From Hygrophila difformis (lineage: Eukaryota; Streptophyta; Magnoliopsida; Lamiales; Acanthaceae), in assembly GCA_030278955.1 (NCBI GenBank), contig JAOANR010000001.1, forward strand, positions 44,108,890 to 44,172,889: 64,000 nucleotides of DNA. Reading direction: 5' to 3'. The notes beneath the pieces are model-generated. The model did no database searches. It was not told where the DNA came from and saw only the letters and a program-made list of their open reading frames with translations. Below are positions 33,559-44,700 of the stretch, piece after piece (position 1 is the first letter of the stretch; every line of letters begins with the position of its first letter). A program made the position numbers and the translations under genes.

Positions 33559-35170
33559 GTCTTTCTGGGAACTTCAACTTCCCGTCATCTACATGATTTT
33601 GGATCAGCTTTCTAAAATGTCCACAAATCGCTGTAGAATGAGTAGCCGATCCGTGGAATCTACACCATCCAGCTTCCAGTTGCTCCTTGGTGGGCTGTGG
33701 ATGATTCCCTTTAAACTTCAATAGCCCATTTTTCTGGCAATAATCGAATATCTCGTCCATCTGAGATAAGTCGAACGAATAAAACCTCTGAGATTCGTCC
33801 CTAACCTCTCCTTCTTTCTGCTTGCCTCTGACTGGCCGAAGAGCTGGACATGTCATAGGTTTTTTGATCACTAACTCGGCCCTTGCTACTTCGGCTAAGG
33901 CAGGAACATCATCCATGTTGTACTCTTCTTCAACTTCGCATCTATCCAAAGACTCTGCAAAGGAAGCAGCTGATTGGATAGGTTGCGATCTTCCACTTTG
34001 GCTTCGGCTTGACTTAAAAGCCGCTTGTTCCGCCAAATAAGTCTCCATTCTAATGGCTTCGGCCGTTAATTCGGCCACAGTCCTGGGTCTGGTAACCATC
34101 AATCTGTCTTTGATGGCAAATTTCAAATTCTGCTTCAAGATTTGAATATATTCATGCTCTGGCAGCATTGTCTTCAGTTGAGCCTTGACTGCATAAAATC
34201 GCTCAATAAACTCGGTAACCGATTCCGTTGGCTTCTGTTTGGTTGATGTAAGATCAACCACCGATATTTCGGGACTGGTATTATAAAATCGGTCATGGAA
34301 TAACCGCTCCATTTCAGCCCAAGTATTGACTGATCCTGCCGGCAAATTAATGTACCATTCGAATGCTGGGCCAGTGAGCGACAAACTGAACAATATCAGC
34401 TTATGGAAGTCTTTTTGAGCGATCCTGGTACATTGAGCCGTAAATCGGCCGATATGTTCGATCGTAGATCGACCGACTTCCCCTGAGAATGTGTTAAAAT
34501 CGGGAACCTTCACTCCTCTAGGCAGTGGATACTGCTCTTCAATATAATCCGGATAAGGCTTCCGGTACATCGGCCTATTCTCCTGGCCGATGAGATTCCC
34601 AAATTGTGTGCGAATAATCTCAGCAATAAGCTCTCGATCAACTAGCTGTGGCGGATTCGGCTGCTGTGTCACATACTGTTGCTGTACCACTGGAGCAGGT
34701 GGTTGCACTGCCGGTTGATGAGGTTGATTTTGTTGCTGATCAAACCTCTAAGGTGGAGGAGCGAAAGGACGTGGTCCTTGCCCTCCTAGCGGCCGGTAGG
34801 CCTGCTGCTGGAAATTATGGGGATTTTGCATCGCAGGTGTCTGATTTTGCGCCATCTGTGCTTGCTGCGTTCCCATCGGATACATATTCCTTGCCAATTC
34901 GGCTCTAAATAATGCCGGCATTGCTGCCAGGATATTGCCTTCTATTTGTCGGACCGAATTGGTAACCGCCGCTTCAACCATAAATTGGACTTGATCACGG
35001 AACCGCGGGGTTAAATCATCGTTTGAAAACTCCTGATTGTGGAAGCCTGAAGGTCCGGGGAATCCTGGGGGGAATTCTCCGGTCTCTGCCGTGCGCTCTT
35101 CCTGGATCGGCGGCAAATCAGTCCTCGCCGCCGTATTGACTGCTGGAGTTGCTTGTGTCTCAAACGTCAT
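33559..35170 (-). pseudogene. gag: Element D: Ty3/gypsy gag, split by copy C and one stop
   Basis: Minus-strand gag starting at the ATG at 35170, six bases after the primer site. An in-frame TAG at 34748-34750 interrupts it; the frame then continues to 33559, where the LTR of copy C begins. It has a Gln/Pro-rich N-terminus, a retrotransposon gag domain (TFSGEVGRSTIEHIGRFTAQ, LSLTGPAFEWYINLP), and near the break a CxxH-type finger (WCRFHGSATHSTAICGHF). It is unlike the gag of family X; the lineage is not assigned. The rest of D should lie beyond copy C's 5' LTR, outside the window. Confidence 0.85.
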
Positions 35171-35175
35171 TCTTA

Positions 35176-35193
35176 GTCCCACTGGGCGTGCCA
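35176..35193 (-). promoter_or_regulatory. Primer-binding site of element D
   Basis: Minus strand TGGCACGCCCAGTGGGAC follows the LTR end (AAGCCAAACA) after one base. It has the TGG start of a primer site. I am not certain which tRNA it matches. Confidence 0.65.
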
Positions 35194-35194
35194 C

Positions 35195-35854
35195 TGTTTG
35201 GCTTGGGGGTTAAGCCAAGGACCTTTTTCTCCTCAAGGGAGGCTATCGGAAAAGATCAAACCGATTACGGGTCCGGATTAACAATAATGCGCCCAAATTG
35301 ACTGAATCTTCTTCAAATTGATCGGAAAAACAACGTTACAACGGAGAATCTACCGGTTGTTAAGAAACAACGGCGAATTCACCAGGAACAAGGAACCAAA
35401 CTATCAGTTGCTAAGAAACAACGGTAGATTTGGAAAAAGTAACCGCTACAAGCTAAGCTAGAGTCTAGGAAAAACTGTAAAGGAAAGCTGTAAAGAAAGC
35501 AGTAAAAATAACAAAGAATTAAATTTGATAAAAGGAATTTGGGGGTTGGATTGATCTCTCTGATTCTGTGTGTGACATCCCCTATTTATAGCCGGAGCTG
35601 GAGTAACCGCTCTCCGGCCGATTCCTCTGAGCCGAGTTCTCCCTTCTTCATTTCGGTTATTTTGGTTTCGGCTCTTCTCTTCCCATTTCGGCCGAAATCC
35701 CTATCAATATTGGCTCCCTTCTTTCGACCCCTTTATGCTATGGATCAACGGCCTTACTGATTTTAAGCCCATTCTCTTCTGAATTTCTCTTCTGGCCCAT
35801 ATCTTATGGCCCAATGGTTTCCTGCGCGGCCCATTATTTCGTATGGCCCCAACA
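35195..35854 (-). mobile_element. Element D 5' LTR
   Basis: A 660-base LTR in minus orientation: sense start TGTTGGGGCC (35854), sense end CCAAGCCAAACA (35195). A TATA box (CTATAAATAGG on the minus strand, about 35581-35591) supports the orientation. CTAGT (35855-35859) is the expected target duplication; the other copy would be outside the window. Its outer edge cuts a copia reading frame. Confidence 0.75.
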
Positions 35855-36314
35855 CTAGTCAAGAATGTGTTTGGTTGAGGTCAATAACTAATTACATGTT
35901 GAAAAATTGTGGTTTCGTCACTAAACCAAAAATTCCCCCAACAATTTTACTTGAAGATAATTCGGCTTGTATAGCCCAATTGAAAGGGGGTTATATTAAA
36001 GGAGATAAGACTAAACACATTTCACCAAAATTTTCTATACACATGATCTTCAAAAGAATGGTGAAATTGATGTGCAATAAATTCGATCACAAGGAAATCT
36101 AGCGTATCTATTGCCGACTGCAATGTTCGAGAAGCCCGTGAAGAAAATTGAATGTGGCGGCTTCGGGATATAAAGTGATGTTCAAATCAGGAGGAGAAAT
36201 AAATACAAGAATACTATACTCTTCTTCCTTCACTATGATTCTTTTCCCACATGGTTTTTTCTTAGTAAGGTTTTAAAAAGGCATATTTTTTGTATACAAG
36301 CATCCAAAGGGGAG
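35855..36314 (+). pseudogene. Element E: Ty1/copia RNase H C-terminal remnant and polypurine tract
   Basis: The plus-strand frame reads a copia RNase H tail: ECVWLRSITNYM, LLEDNSACIAQLKGGYIKGD, KTKHISPKF. Stops follow at about 36101. A typical polypurine tract (CCAAAGGGGAG, 36304-36314) then leads into TGTTAC at 36315. It is old, 5'-truncated by element D. Confidence 0.8.
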
Positions 36315-36410
36315 TGTTACAGCACACTGTCAACGTAGACATTAACACACTGTCGACGTAGACATTGTGTAGACGGAATGTGGATGCTTATTCACTTATT
36401 GCTATTATTA
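36315..36410 (+). mobile_element. Element E 3' LTR, left piece
   Basis: Begins TGTTACAGCAC after the polypurine tract. Contains two near-copies of CACACTGTCRACGTAGACATT. It is cut at a TTA (36408-36410) by the PIF/Harbinger element and continues at 40491, possibly ending near 40602 (GCAACA), though that end is not firm. Confidence 0.65.
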
Positions 36411-36870
36411 GACCACCTCCAACGCACCGCCAAAAATGGCGTTGGAGGGTAAAATGCCGCTTGCGGGCGCTCCAACGCGCCCGCAAAGATTGCGGCCGGG
36501 AACGCCATTTTTGGCGTTCCCGCACAGTGCACCGCAATTTTTTGCGGTGCACTGTTCATCCCCCGGTATCCCCTTTATTTTTTTTTTTTTTTTTTTCTCT
36601 TTTTTTATTTACTTTGTTATTATATCTTTTTTTTTCATTTTTGTTTTATTTTTTTTATAATTTTTTTTTTTATTTTTCTTTTATTTTAATTATTTTCTTT
36701 CTTATCTATTTTTTTAAAATTTAAGTTCATCTTTTTTTTAATATATTAAATTTAATACAAATATAATAAAATAGAAATTATTAAATTAAAAGACCATAAC
36801 ATTAAATTTAAATTGAAATGAGATACAAAAGTAGTGAAAAATTAATTAAAACATAATACAGTAAACTAAA

Positions 36871-37876
36871 TTAATAATCTCCCAAATCATGGCCAGATCC
36901 AGAACCCCCGATGTCTCCAAAATAATTTTGAAAGCCAAAATTAGTGTTGGGAGTGAATGAAGACTGCTGACGCATTCTCTCCATTATTTCAGCTTGTGAT
37001 TGTTGGATAAACATACGTCGCATGGGATCGGAAATTGTCATTGGATCAATCAACATGGTTTCTTGATCTTGCTTCTTCCTGGCCAACTCATTCGCCTCTT
37101 CAATAGCGGCAATCCTCCGGTCTTGGGCTTTCTTTGTCTCCTCATAATATGCCTGCATTTGTTTATTACTTTCCAACAATGTATTAACAAAAACAGACAT
37201 ATCTTCACCTTTCTTCTTTTTCAGTTTAGATTTTTTAACACCCAAAGGGCGTTGAGATCCAGATCCAGATCCACTGCCGCTACCATCACTTAAATTGACA
37301 GAAAAAGGAATTGAGGGAGGTGACATAGGAGATTCCGGCATCGGGGTATTTGAACTGAGTGATTGAGTTGAAAAATCTTCACATCGTGATTTTTGGGCCT
37401 TGCAAGAGAACTTTTCGAAATCCTTCAATATATCCCACACATGCTCAAATTTGAATCCTTTTTCATACTTCTTTTCCATCATCATCAGCTCCTTTGCTCG
37501 TTTCATCTGCATATTTACTAAAGTTTTAGAATATCTATTGACATACATGAAAACAGATTGTCAAATGCATAGCTAAACTTACCAAATCACTTGTGGAGAT
37601 ACCACTTGGTTTCATATACTCGACTTGTTGGATGCAAGATTTAAGCTTTGCCGTGGCCGCCAAGATGGTCTGCATTCGGCTCTCAACGGAACGCCAAGTT
37701 CTATCCGGAACAGATTGATTGGGTTTTTGTAGGTTCAATGCATCAGTAACACGTTGCCAGAACATTTCTTTTTTTTGGGATATGCCAATTTCAGGATCTT
37801 GGGAAATTTCGATGTATGCATGACAAAGTTGTTTATCTTCATCAATGCTGTAATTGGCATTTCTTGAGCTTGCCAT
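36871..37876 (-). CDS. PIF/Harbinger ORF1: Myb/SANT-like DNA-binding protein
   Basis: Two exons: 37876-37583 and 37506-36871, giving 309 residues, with a consensus donor (TTG/GTAAGTTT) and acceptor (AAATATGCAG), phase 0. The N-terminal half is a trihelix/Myb-like domain (YSIDEDKQLCHAYIEISQDP, then FWQRVTDALN and RTWRSVESRMQ). The C-terminal half resembles the NAM-associated domain (FKFEHVWDILKD, then a coiled coil with EETKKAQDRRIAAIEEANE). A Ser/Gly run and a basic patch (KKSKLKKKKG) lie between. In this superfamily ORF1 works with the transposase in DNA binding and nuclear import. Confidence 0.88.
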
Positions 37877-37995
37877 AGAGAATAAATGAAAGAAAGGAGA
37901 GTATATAGTTGAATCCAATGTTGTAAATGGAATGTGGGAGGTGTAGAGTCTATTCCACTACAACTTATTTATAATTAAAGTTCTCACAAATCAAA

Positions 37996-38690
37996 CGGTC
38001 AAGATCCGACCGACAAATCTAATGGTTCGGATTTAAAGATTGAATCCAATGGCTCAAATCGAGTCGTTTGAATTGGATACCACATCAACGGTCTAGATCC
38101 TACCGACAAATCTAATGGTTCGGATTTAAAGATTGAATCCAATGGTTCAGATCGAGTCGTTTGAATTGGATGCCACATCAATGGTCTAGATCCTGCCGAC
38201 ACATCCAATGGTTCGGATTTAAAGAATGAATCCAATGGTTCAGATCGAGTCGTTTGAATTGGATGCCACATCAATGGTCTAGATCCTGCCGACACATCCA
38301 ATGGTTCGGATTTAAAGAATGAATCCAATGGTTCAGATCGAGTCGTTTGAATTGGATGCCACATCAATGGTCTAGATCCTGCCGACACATCCAATGGTTC
38401 GGATTTAAAGAATGAATCCAATGGTTCAGATCGAGTCGTTTGAATTGGATGCCACATCAATGGTCTAGATCCTGCCGACACATCCAATGGTTCGGATTTA
38501 AAGAATGAATCCAATGGTTCAGATCGAGTCGTTTGAATTGGATGCCACATCAATGGTCTAGATCCTGCCGACACATCCAATGGTTCGGATTTGGTCTTTT
38601 TAAATAATATTCTACATTAACGGTCAAGATTCCACCGACAAATCTAATGGTTCGGATTTAAAGCATGAATCCAATGGCTCGTATTCTTTC
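37996..38690. repeat. 93-bp minisatellite between the two PIF/Harbinger genes
   Basis: About six full units of 93 bases (exactly 31 codons, so a spurious open frame exists on the minus strand), with more diverged units at both edges and a spacer at 38592-38625. Each unit has two related half-sites, ATCCAATGGTTCGGAT and ATCCAATGGTTCAGAT. The central units are nearly identical. It lies in the 910-base divergent promoter region. Confidence 0.9.
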
Positions 38691-38786
38691 TAGGCCACAT
38701 TCAATTTATCTATTTAAAGTAGACATCTTGTTTAGAATAAATCACATCTTCCATTGTATTTTGATTATATAAAAGTCTTAGGAACG

Positions 38787-40076
38787 ATGAATCACATCTT
38801 CGGCGATGATGACGACCTTGAAGAGTTTCAACAAAGATTGTTTCAACAAATGCATAACAACAATCTTGCAATAGGGGCATTATTAGCATCCCAAAATTCA
38901 ACAAACGTTCATGGAGGTTCGGTTCGTGGGCGTAGAGTAGTCCATCGTGATCGAGAAGGAGCTGCCGAACGACTTTTCAATGACTACTTTTCTGAAACTC
39001 CAACCTTCAATGAAGAGATGTTTCGTAGACGTTTTCGGATGTCTCGAAATTTATTTCTTCGTATTGTTGAAGCGTTAAGAAGCCACGACGAGTACTTCGT
39101 TCAACGTATGGATGCACTTGGGAGACCGGGTTTGTCCACTCTACAAAAGGTTACAGCTGCCTTTCGGGTGTTGGCGTATGGAATGCCGGCGGATGCAGTC
39201 GATGAATACATAAATATTGGTGAGTCAACTACAATTGAATGTGTGAAAAGGTTTTGTCGTGCAATCGTTGAAATATTTTCCAACCAATATATGAGATCCC
39301 CTAATCCGAATGATGTTGCTAGACTACTGTATATTGGTAAACAACGTGGATTTCCAGGGATGTTAGGCTCTCTAGATTGCATGCATTGGAGGTGGAAAAA
39401 TTGTCCAACTGCTTGGGCAGGGCAATATGCGGGACGTAGTGGAAAACCGACAATAATCCTTGAAATTATTGCTGATTACGATCTTTGGATATGGCATGCG
39501 TACTTTGGTATGCCAGGGTCCAATAATGATATAAATGTTTTGGAAAGATCTCATCTTTTTGCAGATCTGGCTAGAGGCATCGCTCCACCGGCGCATTATG
39601 TCATCCAAGGAAAAGTGTACGATATGGGTTATTACCTCGCGGATGGAATATATCCAAAGTGGGCAACACTTGTTCAAACTATTCACGATCCTCGCACAGA
39701 AAAAAAGAGGTATTTTGCAATGAAACAAGAGTCGTGTAGGAAGGATGTCGAGCGGGCGTTTGGAGTTCTTCAAAGCCGGTTTGCAATTGTTGCAAATCCT
39801 TCCCGGTATTGGAGCAAGGATGATTTGCATGATATTATGTCTGCGTGTATTATCATGCACAATATGATAATTGAGGATGAACGAGATCTTAATATACCCA
39901 TCGATGAAGCAAGAGAAGTTTCTATCCCAGACGTTGAAATTGTGAATGAAGGACTCGATCAATTCCAGACATTTCTTGCCCGATTTAAGAAAATTAAGGA
40001 CAAAGATGCACATATATCACTTCGTAATGCTTTGATTGAACATTTGTGGGAAGAACGCATGAGTTATGATGTTTAA
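38787..40076 (+). CDS. PIF/Harbinger DDE transposase (HARBI1-like)
   Basis: 429 residues from ATG at 38787; a TATA-like ATTATATAAAAG lies about 20 bases upstream. It has an N-terminal helix-turn-helix-like region (RMSRNLFLRIVEAL) and a DDE_Tnp_4 catalytic domain: first Asp in GSLDCMHWRWKN, second in GSNNDINVL, and the Glu in KDVERAFGVLQSRF. The C-terminus has HNMIIEDERD, typical of plant family members. No stop or frameshift. It would cut and paste this element with ORF1's help. Confidence 0.95.
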   Translation: MNHIFGDDDDLEEFQQRLFQQMHNNNLAIGALLASQNSTNVHGGSVRGRRVVHRDREGAAERLFNDYFSETPTFNEEMFRRRFRMSRNLFLRIVEALRSHDEYFVQRMDALGRPGLSTLQKVTAAFRVLAYGMPADAVDEYINIGESTTIECVKRFCRAIVEIFSNQYMRSPNPNDVARLLYIGKQRGFPGMLGSLDCMHWRWKNCPTAWAGQYAGRSGKPTIILEIIADYDLWIWHAYFGMPGSNNDINVLERSHLFADLARGIAPPAHYVIQGKVYDMGYYLADGIYPKWATLVQTIHDPRTEKKRYFAMKQESCRKDVERAFGVLQSRFAIVANPSRYWSKDDLHDIMSACIIMHNMIIEDERDLNIPIDEAREVSIPDVEIVNEGLDQFQTFLARFKKIKDKDAHISLRNALIEHLWEERMSYDV

Positions 40077-40490
40077 TGTATTATGAGTTATGAAATGTGT
40101 TTAATAAATTGTTTGTTTTTAAAATTACTTTTTTGTAATATAGTTTTAAATTTTATTCATTATTAAAAAATTAAATTAAATATTAAGAAAATAATTTTAA
40201 TATGATAATTATTAATGTACATAAATATAAATACAAAGTAATTATTATTTTTAATTAAATTATATAAATATAAATATTTAATATATTATATATATTAATA
40301 CAAATATGTATTAATATAATTGATAAATGTAATATTATATGAATAGTAAAGGGAATCAAAATGGAATATTCTATTGTAGAGGGAAATTTAGAGTTGTGGG
40401 TTGGAGAAGGATAGTGGAAAACTGTAAATCTGACTGTAAAATAGAGATAGTGTAACTGTAAAATAGAGGTGTGGGTTGGAGATGGCCTTA

Positions 40491-40779
40491 GCAATGAGCT
40501 TACTTATCATTAAAGTATTTTTGTACGATAAATCTTATGGTTAATGTATACGGATCCCATCTCTGTCAATTCTACAATCTAGTGTGGTATAATACAGCAA
40601 CAATTCCCGTTTATCTCTAGCTTTCTGTTTCCAATTTTTGCTCAACCAAATAATCAAACAAATATACACATATATTCCTTATACATATTTTACATATATT
40701 ATATAGAGCTAATAGGTAAATTTGTTATATTATATAACAGTGTTGATAATATTTTTTTATTTTTTCTTTTTGAAAAAGT
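40491..40779 (+). mobile_element. Element E LTR, right piece, and AT-rich spacer
   Basis: Continues the LTR interrupted at 36410. No coding sequence. A T-rich tract at 40748-40777 may be the tail of the minus-strand LINE remnant that follows. Confidence 0.45.
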
Positions 40780-40927
40780 CGAAGCAAAGAACAATGAAAA
40801 AAGAAAAAAATCCAAAAGGAAAAAACAAGCAAACTAGAACAGGGAAACTAATAAGCCGAAGGAAACAGGATCAAACTGGAGGGAGCCATACGCTGAAAAA
40901 TCCGCCACAAATGCCCTACTAGCAAAA
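40780..40927 (-). pseudogene. LINE RNase H remnant, 3' part
   Basis: Joined to 59060-59200 by removing the copia F insertion, the minus strand reads part of a plant LINE RNase H domain (LREGNMVADCLDKHC, one stop, then AFPRILLVGHLWRIFQR). This is the same motif as at 60684-60983. The domain is interrupted by the F insertion and one stop. Confidence 0.6.
40923..40927. repeat. Target-site duplication of copia F (left)
   Basis: CAAAA, repeated at 59060-59064 immediately after the 3' LTR. Confidence 0.9.
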
Positions 40928-41749
40928 TGTTGGAAAAAGGGGATTTTGAGCTCCTTTTTGCGTAATGACGATATTTAATTTGGTTAATTAAATAGCGTAT
41001 ACGAATTCTACATTTCGCGTAGATTGTCGTAGTGTATTTATTTTCTCAAAACCATTGTCGGGTGAGTGAGAAATAAGTGGTCGAAGTGGGTCATTGAGTG
41101 CGGCTAGCGTTTGTGTGTTTGAATGGTTGTTAAAGAGTGGGTAAAGGTGACGCGTCCCACATTGCTTAAGCAGTGGGAGTTGAATTAGTTTATATTGTTC
41201 TGCGTGTTAGAATCAATTAAACTAATGCAGGTTGGTCAAGTGTGGGGGAAGCCCACACGCGCGCGCCCATCCCGTCCCGAGCCGAGCCGCGCCGTAGCCG
41301 TCGCCGTCGCCCGTGGACTTGGACTTGGTAATTGGGCTTTGGGTGGGCTTTGGGCCTGTCTATCTTTTTAGACAAAGTTTATTTGTCGAGCCCATGCGCC
41401 AAGCCCAAAGCCTACTTTGATTTCAACAGCTGTTGAAAACCATTTGAATTCCAGCTGAAACCGCCCCATCAATACCCGTCGGCGGTTTCGTCTCCTCCAA
41501 CTCCTATAAATGGCAGCATCAGGATTAGGGATTAGACACACCTTCTTCGACTCCCTCATCTCTTTGTTCTGTTCACCGGTCGTCGACGTTTGCGGTGCTG
41601 CTACGTTGAGACGTTCGTCGTTTTACCTTTGGGGACGTTCTGCCATTGCCGGAGCACTACCGGGCATAAAAGTCTTGCGGGAAGAGTTCCAAACTCGACT
41701 CGACGTTCCTACGTTCCTTTTGTATTGCTGTAACCGTTCATTTCTCACA
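40928..41749 (+). mobile_element. Copia F 5' LTR
   Basis: 822 bases, TGTTGG ... CTCACA. TATA box CTATAAATG at 41504-41512. A GC-rich, repeat-like stretch (41255-41310) differs in length from the 3' LTR. Confidence 0.9.
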
Positions 41750-41766
41750 ATCGCAAGACGTCTAAA

Positions 41767-44700
41767 ATGGACGGTTCCACTGCTGCCGCCACCGCCACCA
41801 CTGACGTTTCCTCCGCCGCTGCCGCCACCGCCTCCGTTCCCATGCCTGGGTCTGTCCAGGCATCCGTTGTCGTTACCCCAACCGCAGCGGTGCCATCAAT
41901 GCTGACCTCACCTACTGTCGTTCCTCCACCCGTAACGCTGCTGCTGCCGACAGCAGACCCAAACGGCTCTATCGATCAATATTTGCTTGATCCAACGACG
42001 GCCTTTTTGCCCCCGTCGCCGATGCCTGACACTGGCGGGTATGTTTTGCCCAATTCTGGGCAGTTTATCTCTGGCCACTCGTTTGGAACTGTTTCGTTCC
42101 AGCCCAACGCTTCGGTTGGGGCGTCTTTGCCTTTTTCTGGACAAACGGTCGGGATTACACCTGCAGGACTTAATAATAATATAAACACCGGTTTTCAACC
42201 GGGCGCTGGGCCGCTGAATACTAGTTTGCCAACTTATGTTCAGTCGGAGCCGGCCTTCGTCCCGGGCGTTGGGCCGTCAACAGGTTCCGTCCCTCTGGCG
42301 TTGCCAAGGTCATTTGGAGTGGCCGAGAAGCCGTCAAAGTTTGACGGGCGTGATTTCAAGACGTGGCAGCAGAAGATGTTGTTCTATCTGACCACTCTTG
42401 GTTTGGCCGGGTTTTTAAGGAGCAGCCGGTCGTCCCTGTCTGAGATGGAGACCGATCCTCAGAAGCTCTTCGCCAAAGAGCAATGGGTTCACGGTGATTT
42501 CATGTGTAAGAACTTCATTCTGAGTGCTCTCACGGATCCTTTGTATGCTGTGTACTCTTCTGTAAAAGGTGCAAAGGAATTGTGGATTCAGCTGGAACGG
42601 AAGTACAAAACGGAGGATGCTGGTACTAAAAAGCATGCCGTTTCCAAATATCTGGGTTTTCAGATGGTTGACAGGCGTTCAGTGGTTGAACAACTTCAAG
42701 AGTTTCAATTACTGATACATGGCGTTCACCCTGAGGGAATGCAATTGCCCGATGCGTTTAACGCTGCGGTTGTGATCGAGAAGTTGCCTCCTTCGTGGAA
42801 AGACTTCAAGAACTACTTGATGCACAAGCAAAAGGAAATGTCCCTTGAAGATCTTGTTAAACGGATCAGAATCGAGGAGGATAACCGCAAGGCCGTGTTA
42901 AGGAGCCATTCTGTGGAGGCTAAGGCCAACTTGACTGAAACGGCCGGTAAACGCAAGCAGCCGACCGCTGCGGGTAAAGGTAAAGCGGTTGTCGATGGCC
43001 AAAAGAGGAAGATGTTCTCTGGGAATTGCTACAACTGTGGCAAGGTTGGGCACTTTGCCAATCAGTGCCCAAAGCCGAAGAATAAGAAGCCTGCTAAGCC
43101 TGCCACTAATATGGTACAGGCTGAACCTGACGGTTGGGAAGACAACCTTTGTGCAGTGGTGTCTGAAGCAGTTATGCATATTGATGATGCTAAAGGTTGG
43201 TTTGTTGATACCGGGGCTTCGTGTCATGTGGCTGCCAACAGGGAGTTCTTTACTTCATACCGGACTGTTGAAGGCAGAAAGCTGCACATGGAAAACCAAG
43301 CATCATCTGATGTGGTTGGCGTTGGAAATGTGATACTGAGGCTAACTAGTGGCAAAAACTTGACTCTGAAGGATGTGCTGCATGTCCCTGATATCCGAAA
43401 GAATTAGGTTTCTGGTTCGCTGCTAGTTAGTAGTGGTTTTAAACTTGTTTTTGAGTCTGATAAGTTTATCATGACTAAGTTTGGAAAATTCCTTGGTAGG
43501 GGCTATCTCACCAATGGTCTTTTCAAGTTTAATGTATTGGCTAAACGCCAAGTTGTTGAGCAAGCTTCTGGTAATAAAGTTGAAGGTTCTTCTTACTTGC
43601 TTGAGTGTTTTAATTTATGACATTGTAGACTTGGACATGTAAATAAAAATGCTATAAAGAGATTGGTAAATTTAAATTTACTTAAAGAAATGGAATTCAA
43701 CGATAAAAACAAATGTGAAATTTGTGTTGAAGCGAAAATGACAAAACTTCCATTTCCAAGTGTTGAAAGAAATACTAAACCCCTGGATTTAATTCATACT
43801 GATGTATGTGATCTTAGATCTTTGCAAACTCGGGGTGGTAAAAAGTATTTTATTACTTTTATTGATGATAGCACTCGTTATTGCTATCTTTATTTGTTGA
43901 GAAGCAAAGATGAAGCTATTGAAGCTTTTAAAAACTTCAAGCTTGAGGCTGAAACTCAATTGAATAGCCGAATTAAGGTTATTCGGAGTGATCGAGAAGG
44001 AGAATACGTTGCTCCATTTGCTGAATTGTGTGCCGAATCCGGTATAATTCATCAAACTATAGCTCCATATTCACCGCAGTCCAATGGTGTTGCGGAACGT
44101 AAGAACCGTACTCTAAAGGATATGATGAATGACTTGTTGATCAGTTCAGGGTTACCCCAGAACTTGTGGGGGGAAGCTGTTTTAACAGCTAATTATATTT
44201 TAAATAAAATACCTCACAAAGGTAAGGAAGTAACACCTTAAAACTTATGGAAAGGTAGAAAACCTTCTTTCAAATACCTCAAAGTGTGGGGGTGCTTGGC
44301 TAAAGTTGAGGTGCCACCTCCTAAACAAGTTACAATCGGCCCTAAAACAGTTGACTGTATGTTTATAAGGTATGCCCTCAACAGTAGCGCGTATCGTTTC
44401 CTGGTACATAAGTCAGAAATATCTGGTATAAGTGAAGGAACGATAATTGAATCAAGGAACGCCGTGTTTTTTGAAGACATATATCCTTACAAGGATAAAG
44501 TGGAATGTTCAAATAAAAGAACGTTTGATGAAGCTACGAGTTCTGATCAGCCGAAGCAAACTGACAAGGGAAGTATTTCTCCTGAACCAGTTGAACTTCG
44601 TCGTAGCCATAGGGCCAAAGTGGCTAAAACGTTTGGTCCAGATTTCGTCACTTTTATGTTAGATAACGAGCCAAGAACTGTGAGTGAAGCTCTGGCTCGA

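Larger units (their letters stand above)
36411..40487. mobile_element. Complete PIF/Harbinger DNA transposon
   Basis: 4077 bases flanked by TTA on both sides (36408-36410 and 40488-40490), the TNA target duplication of this superfamily. The terminal inverted repeats are GACCACCTCCAACGCACC on the left and, read inwards, GGCCATCTCCAACCCACACC on the right. It carries two divergently transcribed genes, a Myb/SANT-like ORF1 (minus) and a DDE transposase (plus), both intact, around a minisatellite. 36570-36720 is T-rich and 40077-40487 AT-rich without genes. It may be autonomous. Confidence 0.93.

Noticed and set aside
36365..36724. Phe/Leu-rich open frame at the left end of the PIF/Harbinger element
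   Set aside because: It is the translation of a T-rich tract and starts in the flanking LTR.
37999..38580. A 193-codon open frame of 31-residue repeats
   Set aside because: It is the 93-bp minisatellite, whose period is divisible by three; it has no independent start or homology.
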